Assembly: GCA_964499465.1 (NCBI GenBank)
Contig: CAZCLJ010000009.1
Location: forward strand, 1 to 36,385
Direction of reading: 5' to 3'
DNA length: 36,385 nt
Source of the DNA: JAAYJM01 sp964499465
Lineage (GTDB): Bacteria; Bacteroidota; Ignavibacteria; Kapaibacteriales; UBA2268
Part shown: positions 25,047 to 31,699 of the stretch, in pieces
How the letters are laid out: every line of letters starts with the position of its first letter
Position numbering within the stretch: the stretch's first letter is position 1
The notes under the pieces: generated by a model
Database searches by the model: none
Told to the model about the DNA's origin: nothing
What the model saw: only the letters and a program-made list of their open reading frames with translations
Made by a program: the position numbers and the translations under genes

Positions 25047-25754
25047 CTATTTTGGCAATTCTACTATTTCGCAAACTAAACGATTTTCACTGCTCGTGTT
25101 TGTGCTGCCTTTTAAAATAACAGTATAAGCAGTTCCGTTTTTGAATTCTACATCAGTAACGCTAATTATTGGTCTTGCGGCACCATGTTCGTAAAACTCA
25201 ATATTATAATTACCGGCAAAAGATTCGGAGAAGCTGCTTGCATCTCCTTGTTCAAGGTCTATTGATGTTGTAAAATCTTTTATTAATTTAACTGTAACCG
25301 GCTTGCAATCAATTGAACTATGAACACAGCGAATATATGCAAAATCAGAATTAAAATTTTCAATACTGTCGTTCATTATTATTGATGAAGATTTTTCGTT
25401 GTTTCCGAAATAAATAAAGGTATATTTGTTTTGTTTTTCTAAATCGCAGATTGCCCTGCTGTATATCAATTCTTTTGGAGCAGAACTATATAATCTTATA
25501 TGAGTGCTTTCAACTCCAATAAAATAATAATTTGTGTTGAACCAAAAATATGACAATTTCTTTAGAACAGCGATTTCTGAAGAATAGATGTCGGTTTCGG
25601 TAAAATCTGTGTTTGCATTTATAAATTGGATTTTCGCACTTTCGCTTGGTTTGATTTCTTTTGGAGTATCAATATCCGGCACGCAGGTGCAGGAAACCAA
25701 AATTAAAAAAAACAAACTACCAATTAATTTTTTTATATTATTTTGCATTTTCAT
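25047..25754 (-). CDS. DUF4397-like lipoprotein
   Basis: A 235-residue protein with a lipoprotein signal peptide: basic start, hydrophobic stretch, lipobox LVSC with Cys22 as the likely lipidated residue. The rest is beta-rich. KIQFINANTDFTETDIYSS is the start of a DUF4397-like repeat, normally a xxRFVNASPDAPxVDVY-type pattern, and a second similar unit begins around FAYIRCVHSSIDCKPVTVKL. These are envelope proteins of unknown role. A second in-frame ATG two codons in cannot be excluded as the start. It is divergent from the thioesterase gene with only 39 bases between the starts. Inverted type-B elements flank the pair. Confidence 0.8.
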   Translation of the reverse strand: MKMQNNIKKLIGSLFFLILVSCTCVPDIDTPKEIKPSESAKIQFINANTDFTETDIYSSEIAVLKKLSYFWFNTNYYFIGVESTHIRLYSSAPKELIYSRAICDLEKQNKYTFIYFGNNEKSSSIIMNDSIENFNSDFAYIRCVHSSIDCKPVTVKLIKDFTTSIDLEQGDASSFSESFAGNYNIEFYEHGAARPIISVTDVEFKNGTAYTVILKGSTNTSSENRLVCEIVELPK

Positions 25755-25793
25755 AAAATAAAAATTTATGTTTAATTATTCAATTTAATAAAA

Positions 25794-26252
25794 ATGAACG
25801 AAAAAAAGAAAGATTTTTCTCAAATAAAAGAAGAATTAAAAAAATACAGGCATTACACAGAAGGGCAGGTCCAATTCGCAGAAGTTGATTCTTTCGGGGT
25901 GGTGCATAATATCCAATATCTTTACTGGCTCGAATGGGCAAGGACACTGTATTTCAGTGAAATAGGAGTGGATTTAAACATCCATACATACACAAAGCAA
26001 TTTCCTGTTATGGTTGTCCATACTGAAATTGATTACCTGAATCCACTTCATTGCTTTGATAAATACAAAATATTTTCACGTGTTTCAGAAATCTGGAATT
26101 CTTCATTTTCTATGGAAAACATTATTATGTCTGAAAGTGGAGAAATCAATGCAGTAGCAAAAGTTGTTTTTGTTTATTTAGATATTAAAAATAAACAAAA
26201 AACTAAATTGCCGAATGAAATTCGTAAAATGATAGAGGAGTTTGAGAAGTAA
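25794..26252 (+). CDS. Acyl-CoA thioesterase, 4HBT hotdog family (YbgC/FadM-like)
   Basis: A 152-residue single hotdog domain. The N-terminal motif QVQFAEVDSFGVVHNIQYL, followed by EWAR, is the YbgC/4-hydroxybenzoyl-CoA thioesterase signature. Asp32 is the likely catalytic acid, with His38 and Glu47 in conserved positions. VVHTEIDYLNPLHCFD forms the central strands. Such enzymes hydrolyse acyl-CoA thioesters in the cytosol; chain-length specificity cannot be read from this. The divergent lipoprotein gene starts 39 bases upstream. A type-B nested element begins 3 bases after the stop codon. Confidence 0.92.
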   Translation: MNEKKKDFSQIKEELKKYRHYTEGQVQFAEVDSFGVVHNIQYLYWLEWARTLYFSEIGVDLNIHTYTKQFPVMVVHTEIDYLNPLHCFDKYKIFSRVSEIWNSSFSMENIIMSESGEINAVAKVVFVYLDIKNKQKTKLPNEIRKMIEEFEK

Positions 26253-26255
26253 ATT

Positions 26256-26482
26256 CAGAACTCCATGCACAAGAACGAAAATAAAGGAGTTGGAGATTTG
26301 CCTCTTAAAGAATAATTTCGCTTTTTATCTCCTTAATAAATTATGGAGTTACTCTAATTATTAGAATAACTCCCAAATTTATTTGGGAGTTATATGTTTA
26401 CTACTTTATTTAAATTACATTTTTTCAATATCAGAATTATATTAATTGCGAAATATCAAACTACGAGACATAATGAGTTCTG
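26256..26482. repeat. Nested element, type-B arms with triple-hairpin core, copy 1
   Basis: The outer ends CAGAACTCC (26256) and GAGTTCTG (to 26482) are the type-B arms, including AACGAAAATAAAGGAGTTGG and the paired CCTCTTA/TACGAGA blocks. The core differs from the 81-bp type. Three adjacent hairpins (26329-26392) are built on CTCCTTAAT/ATTATGGAG, TTACTCTAA/TTAGAATAA and AACTCCCAAAT/ATTTGGGAGTT. The element is followed by a heptamer-like TGACTAATAACAAATAACTA stretch and an inverted copy (26440-26566) of 24511-24635. Confidence 0.85.
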
Positions 26483-26627
26483 AAAATACTAATGACTAAT
26501 AACAAATAACTAATGACAGATAAAACTATTTTTTAGATGGATTCTGACATCCGTCTGCATTTCACTTTTACTTATACTATTACTCCCCAAAAATTTGTTA
26601 TTTTAGCAAAATTTTTAGTATAATTTC

Positions 26628-26848
26628 ATAACTCCTTACTCCTTAACGAAAATAAAGGAGTTAGAAGATTTGCCTCGCAACGAATAATTTCGCTCTTAAT
26701 CTCCATAATAAATTATGGAGTTACTCTAATTATTAGAATAACTCCCAAATTTATTTGGGAGTTATATGTTTGCAGTTTTATTAAAATATTTTTTTTTCAG
26801 AACTTTCTTAAGTGCGAAATATCAAGCTACGAGGCATCTGGAGTTCTT
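26628..26848. repeat. Nested element, type-B arms with triple-hairpin core, copy 2
   Basis: Same layout as copy 1: ATAACTCCTTACTCC, AACGAAAATAAAGGAGTTAG, GCCTCGCAACGAATAATTTC, the three hairpins (26701-26763), a T-rich segment, TGCGAAATATCAAGCTACGA and GGAGTTCTT. Copies 1 and 2 are direct repeats separated by about 145 bases. An ORF beginning at 26766 runs through this and the next repeat and is not a gene. Confidence 0.85.
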
Positions 26849-26877
26849 AATTTTGTTTGTAGCTTTATGCTACGTTA

Positions 26878-27226
26878 TGTCATTTCCATTTAAAAAAAAT
26901 TCTCGTTTTTTTTGGGGGGGATCAATGACATCGCTATTTCTTACAAACAAAACTTTACGAAAGTTAAGAAACTTTCGCAAAGTTAGAAGAAAATACTTTC
27001 GCACGAGTTTCCCAAATTTGCGAAAGTTAAAAATCTAAACTATCTAAATGTCATATCCATTCAAATAAAGCACTTGCTTTATAATGGGGTTGCCAATGAC
27101 ATCATTACTTTTACTCTGCAAAACTTCTTGAACCAGATGTCCTACATCTGCAAGATGTAGGACATCTTTAAATTATGTCATATCCATTAAAATAAAGGTC
27201 TTCCTTTATCTGGGGTTTAGAATTTC
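26878..27226. repeat. Array of three 53-bp palindromes with an AACTTT cluster and an AGATGTAGG hairpin
   Basis: In order: palindrome 26878-26930 (inner stem now an A-run against a T-run), AACTTT hairpin cluster 26951-27028, palindrome 27049-27101, perfect 15-bp hairpin 27135-27167 (loop GCA, second copy of 14193-14239), and palindrome 27176-27226. The palindrome-cluster-palindrome unit is the reverse complement of 16637-16849. It ends 4 bases from the EamA stop. The whole 978-base gap 26253-27230 is repeats. Confidence 0.82.
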
Positions 27227-27230
27227 ATTT

Positions 27231-28385
27231 TTATTTTGAAATTGTAGTCGGTTTGATATTAAAAAGGTTCTGGAGTATTATCCCAATTACAATGAAAATT
27301 AAGCCAATAATTGTAGAAAACTGGATTTCTTCTTTGATAATAATACTAACAAAAAAAAGAGAAAGAAATGGCGATAAATATGCTAAATTGCTTACAAGGG
27401 CAGTAGTTTTAGAAAGTTGCAATGCTTTTAACCAAAATACAAATGTAATACCCATCTCGAATATTCCCACATAAACAGCAGCAATAAAAGAAGAGGAAAA
27501 TTGCATTTTAAAGGAAGTGAAAAATAAATTATATATCAAAACAAAGATGAAACCAAAAAAGAAATTCAGAAATAATTTGATTAAATCGCTTCGCCTGTCC
27601 TTCATATTTAATATCCAGAAAAGTCCCCAAACAAGTGCGCTGCTTAAAGCGTAAATTACCCCTTCCGGGTTTTTAAAATGCAAATCAGTGAAATTGCCGC
27701 CTGTCGCTATGATTACAACGCCAATAAAGCTAATTATTAAAAAAAATATATTAATAAAATGTATTTTTTGCTTCAAAAAAATGATTGAAAGCAAAACAAC
27801 AATTATGCCCCAAGTGTAATTAAGGGAAATTGCCTCCTGCGCCGGTAGGATTGAATATGCTTTAAACAGGATTAAATAGTATAGAAATGGATTTAGGAAA
27901 CCGAGTGCTATTGAAAACATTAATCCTTTATAATCAACTATTTCAGATATTAGTTCATATTTTAACTTATACCAAGTTGCTTTTAATGATAAAATGTATT
28001 TATTTGTCATTCTGAACGAAGTGAAGAATCTCAAACTCTGTGGTAGTAATGACTTGTGAGATTCTTCACTTCGTTCAGAATGACACTCAGAATGACACTT
28101 TAATTGTATCTTTGAATGCAACTTGGTATTAGAAAAGAAAAGATGATATTTATCTTTATTTAAATAATTTATTTTCTCGTTTTGCTTGGAATCATCTATT
28201 GATTTGGAAAAATAAATTTTTAAAATCATCAGTAAGGTTAAAACTATAAGAGAAGTCCCTGAAGAAATTAAGAGCAGTTCGGAATAAGTAAGCTGCTTAA
28301 GAGAAATTTTAAATGCAGTAGCAACTGTTGACCAAAGCAAAACAGCGGATAAGGCAAAAATGTATGCTTTCGCTTGCTGCGTCAT
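27231..28385 (-). CDS. EamA/DMT-family permease carrying an in-frame palindromic-element insertion
   Basis: A 384-residue membrane protein of the drug/metabolite transporter superfamily: two EamA repeats, about 10 transmembrane helices (first YIFALSAVLLWSTVATAF, last TIIGLIFIVIGIILQNLFNI). EamA proteins usually have about 290-310 residues. The excess is a loop between helices 2 and 3, where residues 86-139 are encoded by a type-A repeat (27970-28128). The peptide there includes HSERSEESHKS and SLRFFTSFRMT. No stop or frameshift results, so the protein may still fold, or it may be a recently damaged gene that happens to stay open. Substrate unknown. It overlaps the upstream CNNM gene by 4 bases (ATGA), so it is the last gene of the recO operon. 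Confidence 0.88.
   Translation of the reverse strand: MTQQAKAYIFALSAVLLWSTVATAFKISLKQLTYSELLLISSGTSLIVLTLLMILKIYFSKSIDDSKQNEKINYLNKDKYHLFFSNTKLHSKIQLKCHSECHSERSEESHKSLLPQSLRFFTSFRMTNKYILSLKATWYKLKYELISEIVDYKGLMFSIALGFLNPFLYYLILFKAYSILPAQEAISLNYTWGIIVVLLSIIFLKQKIHFINIFFLIISFIGVVIIATGGNFTDLHFKNPEGVIYALSSALVWGLFWILNMKDRRSDLIKLFLNFFFGFIFVLIYNLFFTSFKMQFSSSFIAAVYVGIFEMGITFVFWLKALQLSKTTALVSNLAYLSPFLSLFFVSIIIKEEIQFSTIIGLIFIVIGIILQNLFNIKPTTISK
27970..28128. repeat. Type-A palindromic element inserted in the EamA coding region
   Basis: The ends TACCAAGTTGC (27970-27980) and GCAACTTGGTA (28118-28128) are inverted. The core 28005-28085 is the 81-bp palindrome. CTCAGAATGACA is then repeated once more (28086-28097), a small internal duplication. 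Length is 159 bases, divisible by 3. Confidence 0.92.
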
Positions 28386-29707
28386 TGTTTTTGTGCCTCA
28401 GAATTATCCTTGTCTGATTTTTTTACAGTTAATTTGATAGATTCGATTGAGCGTTTAGACCTTTTTAAGATTTTACACTCATAATTTTCTAATTTAATTA
28501 TTTCATTAAGTTCGGGTATATTTCCAATTTCATCAATAATAAGTCCACCAATAGTTTCGTAATCGTCGCTTTCAGGTAAAGAAACTGGTAAATAATCATT
28601 AGCATCAGCGATAATTGCATCGGCTTTTACAATGAAATTTTCATCATTAATTTTTTCTACAATTGGGGTTTCTTCGTCGTATTCATCTTGAATTTCACCG
28701 ACAATTTCTTCAATAATGTCCTCCATTGTAACCAAGCCGGCAGTTCCACCAAATTCATCAATTACAATAGCCATAAGGATTTTATCTTTTTGCATCCGAT
28801 GAAGTAATGTCTTGATTTTTTCATCTTCCTGCACAAAAAAAGGAGGTCTTATTATGTCTTCTATAATTATTAAATTTTCATTACTTAACATATTAAGCAG
28901 GTCTTTAGCGTAAATAATCCCGGTGATATTGTCAATAGTTTTCTGATATACAGGCATACGCGAGTAACCTTCAGTAATGAATTTTGTTAGAATATCTTTT
29001 GCATCAAGACCGATTTCCACTCCCTTGATTTTTCTTCTTGGCACCATTATTTGTTTAATTGGAGTATCTTGAAATTCGAATACATTTTCTAAAAGCTCGT
29101 GCTCGCTAATGCCAATAGCTCCACTTTTGGTGCTTTCCTCCAAAATCAAACGGATTTCATCTGAACTATGCAGTTCTTCTTCTTTTCCGACTGCCTGAAA
29201 GCCGATTATTCTTAAAATTAAATTTGCTGTTGAATTTAATGTCCAGATAAAAGGACTGAAAATTATATAAAAAAAGCGTAAAGGAAGAGAAATAGCAAGT
29301 GTAGTTTGCTCTGCCCTTTGAATTGCGATAGATTTAGGGGCAAGTTCGCCAAAAACAATGTGCAGCATAGTTATTGTAATAAAAGCGACTGGTAAGGCAA
29401 TGCTATGAAGTTGTGCTTCTCCGAATGGAATTTGAAAAAGGATAAAAATTTCTTTAATTATTTCAGAAACTACGCTTTCTCCAATCCAGCCCAATCCAAG
29501 AGAAGCAAGCGTTATTCCAAGCTGAGTGGCAGATAAATATGCGTCTAAATGCTCGGTTATTCCTTTCGCAATCTGTGCTAAAAAGCTGCCGGAGCGAATC
29601 CTCAATTCTAATTTTGAGCTTCGTATTTTTACAATAGAAAATTCAGCAGCAACAAAGAAGCCGTTTAAAAATACAAGGAATAATGTTAATAGTATATTAA
29701 AAATCAT
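28382..29707 (-). CDS. CNNM/CorC-type membrane protein with DUF21, CBS pair and CorC_HlyC domains
   Basis: A 441-residue protein. The N-terminal DUF21/CNNM transmembrane domain covers about residues 1-190 (LFLVFLNGFFVAAEFSIV start; FGELAPKSIAIQ motif). A pair of CBS domains follows at about 205-330 (IMVPRRKIKGVE; GYSRMPVYQ; IDEFGGTAGLVTMEDI). A C-terminal CorC_HlyC domain begins after EIVGEIQDEYDEE. The family includes CorB/CorC-like magnesium transport or efflux proteins and proteins annotated as hemolysins; magnesium handling is the better-supported role. Inner membrane. It starts 5 bases after recO and overlaps the EamA gene by 4 bases, a tight operon. Confidence 0.95.
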   Translation of the reverse strand: MIFNILLTLFLVFLNGFFVAAEFSIVKIRSSKLELRIRSGSFLAQIAKGITEHLDAYLSATQLGITLASLGLGWIGESVVSEIIKEIFILFQIPFGEAQLHSIALPVAFITITMLHIVFGELAPKSIAIQRAEQTTLAISLPLRFFYIIFSPFIWTLNSTANLILRIIGFQAVGKEEELHSSDEIRLILEESTKSGAIGISEHELLENVFEFQDTPIKQIMVPRRKIKGVEIGLDAKDILTKFITEGYSRMPVYQKTIDNITGIIYAKDLLNMLSNENLIIIEDIIRPPFFVQEDEKIKTLLHRMQKDKILMAIVIDEFGGTAGLVTMEDIIEEIVGEIQDEYDEETPIVEKINDENFIVKADAIIADANDYLPVSLPESDDYETIGGLIIDEIGNIPELNEIIKLENYECKILKRSKRSIESIKLTVKKSDKDNSEAQKQ

Positions 29708-29712
29708 ATCAT

Positions 29713-30459
29713 TTACTTATTTTGTATAAAATCCAAGGAACAAAACTTGATTGTTTTGTCAAGATGATAGCTATAATACCTGATAAACAACTCATAAATC
29801 CGCATTAGTTCATCTTCGCTTATTTCAACAATCGCGCATTCTTCAATTTCTAATTTAGACAGCTTAATTATTTTATCTATTAATTGCCTGCTTAGTGTAA
29901 TTGAGCCACCACTTGTTTTTTCTTCTTTTCTATCTACATTTCCGTTTTCGATGTTAAATAAAATATTTAATTTATTACTTTTCTCATTAATTTCAAAATC
30001 TTTTAAATCTAACATAAAGCCCAATTTCTTTGCCAAATTTATATTAAATGTAGTAAAAACTGAATAAGGATTTACATCTGGTTCATTTAAAAGAGATATT
30101 GATTTTATTAAAAGTGAGAAAATATCGGTATTTGCGTCGTTGTCTTCCAGAGTTTTCGATATTGCCTCTAGCAAAGAAAAGCCAATAAATAAATTCTGGT
30201 ATGAATTTTTTAAATAAGGAAAATTTTTTACAAATTCTGCCTGAGAAAGAAGATGAAGATTAGATGAATTTTTTTTATAAAATGAAACAGTGCAATAATT
30301 TAGTGGTTCAATAAAAGATGAGAGTTTGCTTTTTGAAGTTCTAATTCCTTTTGCAATAATAGAGATTTTCCCATATTCCTTTGAGTAAATATGAGCTATT
30401 TTACTGGTGTCCCCGTATTTTAATGTTGATAAAACTACCGCTTCTGTAGTTACAAGCAT
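29713..30459 (-). CDS. recO: DNA repair protein RecO
   Basis: A 248-residue protein of normal RecO length. The N-terminal OB fold is clear: TTEAVVLSTLKYGDTSKIAH, then IYSKEYGKISIIAKGIR, then LSSFIEPLNY. The rest is a helical C-terminal domain. No zinc-finger CxxC pair is visible, as in many RecO proteins. RecO loads RecA on SSB-coated gapped DNA in the RecFOR pathway. Cytosolic. First gene of the recO-CNNM-EamA run; the start ATG at 30459 is preceded by an AT-rich leader with no obvious ribosome site. Confidence 0.93.
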   Translation of the reverse strand: MLVTTEAVVLSTLKYGDTSKIAHIYSKEYGKISIIAKGIRTSKSKLSSFIEPLNYCTVSFYKKNSSNLHLLSQAEFVKNFPYLKNSYQNLFIGFSLLEAISKTLEDNDANTDIFSLLIKSISLLNEPDVNPYSVFTTFNINLAKKLGFMLDLKDFEINEKSNKLNILFNIENGNVDRKEEKTSGGSITLSRQLIDKIIKLSKLEIEECAIVEISEDELMRIYELFIRYYSYHLDKTIKFCSLDFIQNK

Positions 30460-30548
30460 TTTTATTATTTCTTTACAATAAAAACAATTATAAACGAATC
30501 AGCAATATAATTTATTTTGTTTAATTTATCTTGTATTATTCATAAATT

Positions 30549-30669
30549 CAGAACTCCTGATGCCTCGTAGTTTGGTATTTCGCAGTCTTGTCATTCTGAA
30601 CGAAGTGAAGAATCTCACAAGTCATTGCTAACACAGAGTTTGAGATTCTTCACTTCGTTACCAATGACA
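30549..30669. repeat. Type-B left arm joined to the 81-bp core, right arm missing
   Basis: CAGAACTCCTGA (30549), GCCTCGTAGTTTGGTATTTC and GCAGTCT lead into the core 30589-30669 (TGTCATTCTG to CCAATGACA). The right arm is absent. The core's last bases are degenerate where the left arm end is intact. The 438-base gap 30460-30897 holds only repeats. Confidence 0.85.
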
Positions 30670-30706
30670 TCTTTTTTATAAAACCAATGAAATACAGAAC
30701 AGCACT

Positions 30707-30757
30707 AAGAAATCCCCCCTACCCCCCTTTTTCAAAGGGGGGTAGGGGGGATTTCTT
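30707..30757. repeat. Perfect 24-bp C/G-run hairpin
   Basis: 30707-30730 pairs perfectly with 30734-30757 around a TTC loop. The stem contains ATCCCCCCTACCCCCCTTT, strikingly GC-rich for this genome. Possibly a strong bidirectional terminator or a dispersed repeat of another family. It is the only copy in the window. Confidence 0.85.
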
Positions 30758-30789
30758 CAATTCTATTTTCATAAGAACTTATTAATATA

Positions 30790-30842
30790 TGTCATTTCCA
30801 TTTAAATGAAGCAATTGCTTTATCTTGGGGTTCGAAATGACA
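30790..30842. repeat. 53-bp palindromic element
   Basis: Runs TGTCATTTCC to CGAAATGACA with inner ATGAAGCAATTGCTTTAT. One of the best-preserved copies. It lies 55 bases from the stop of the epimerase gene. Confidence 0.85.
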
Positions 30843-30897
30843 TTAAGATTTTGCACTATTAGTTAGCTATGTGGTATAAAACAACATTTAATAAAAA

Positions 30898-31527
30898 TTA
30901 CATTTGAAAATAATTAGCTCTTTCGTCATTTTTCCAATCGTTTAAAGACAATCCGTTTTTATCTTTTTCTGAAATAAGAAATTGTGCTTTTAATGAGTGA
31001 TAAATATTACTAAGTTTTTCATCGCATAAAGACCAGTCAATTTCATTTGAAAGCGGGCATATCCCGGCTTCGCATTTTGGGTTATATTCGCCAGAACAGT
31101 AGTATTCTATGCGGGTTTCTTCAGTAAAAATATTGCCGTGAGCAAATCCGAAAGGAATCCAAATCCACTGGCTGTAATCATTTGTTTTACGTTCAGGCAT
31201 ATCGTAAGCTATAATTTTTCCGTAATTTGGGCTGTTTCGCCTTACATCTAATATTAAATCAATCATTCTGCCATAAATTGTTCTAATGAGTTTTCCCTGA
31301 GCTGGCTGCCATTGAAAATGCAATCCCCTTATCACATTTGCTTGAGAATAGCTTTCGTTCATTTGGACAAAATCAATATTTTCAAAAATTGGTTTTAATA
31401 ATTGATTGGTTTTAAAATCACTTTGGCGGAATGGCTCAGAAAAATAGCCACGTTCATCTTGGAAACGCCCAAACCTGATTAATTTTATTTCCGGAAAAAC
31501 TAAATTTTCAACTGATATAATTTTCAT
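30898..31527 (-). CDS. dTDP-4-dehydrorhamnose 3,5-epimerase family protein (RmlC-like cupin)
   Basis: A 209-residue cupin protein. Family motifs are DERGYFSEPFR (residues 24-34), NESYSQANVIRGLHFQ with the catalytic His70, QGKLIRTIYGRMIDLILDVR and WIPFGFAHGN. The EYYCSGEYNP segment (141-150) holds the conserved tyrosine region. The C-terminal block reads GICPLSNEIDW, looser than the usual GIxWNDP pattern, so a sugar-nucleotide epimerase other than canonical RmlC is possible. Role: epimerisation of a dTDP-linked keto sugar for surface polysaccharide. No rmlA, rmlB or rmlD genes are near. It lies 172 bases downstream of the AIPR gene on the same strand. Confidence 0.88.
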   Translation of the reverse strand: MKIISVENLVFPEIKLIRFGRFQDERGYFSEPFRQSDFKTNQLLKPIFENIDFVQMNESYSQANVIRGLHFQWQPAQGKLIRTIYGRMIDLILDVRRNSPNYGKIIAYDMPERKTNDYSQWIWIPFGFAHGNIFTEETRIEYYCSGEYNPKCEAGICPLSNEIDWSLCDEKLSNIYHSLKAQFLISEKDKNGLSLNDWKNDERANYFQM

Positions 31528-31609
31528 AAAATTTTTTTTGTATTTGTTTTAAGTTTATTATTTTTCCAGTCATACTATCAACAATTTGATAGCATTACTT
31601 ACTTTTTTA

Positions 31610-31642
31610 CTTTTGTAAAGTTTCTTAACTTTGCGAAAGTTT
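31610..31642. repeat. Short AACTTT hairpin repeat
   Basis: CTTTTGTAAAGTTTCTTAAC followed by TTTGCGAAAGTTT. It matches half of the clusters at 16696-16776 and 26951-27028. It carries one TG-type and one CG-type unit, so it is intermediate between the two cluster variants. It lies between the AIPR and epimerase genes. Confidence 0.7.
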
Positions 31643-31699
31643 ATAGTTATATATCCTATATCTTAGCAATGACAGTAAAAGACTATAATCTAAGATATA

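Noticed and set aside
26766..27038. 90-residue open frame
   Set aside because: It runs through a type-B arm, a 53-bp palindrome and an AACTTT cluster. The Lys/Arg/Phe-rich product reflects the repeats; there is no ribosome site or family match.
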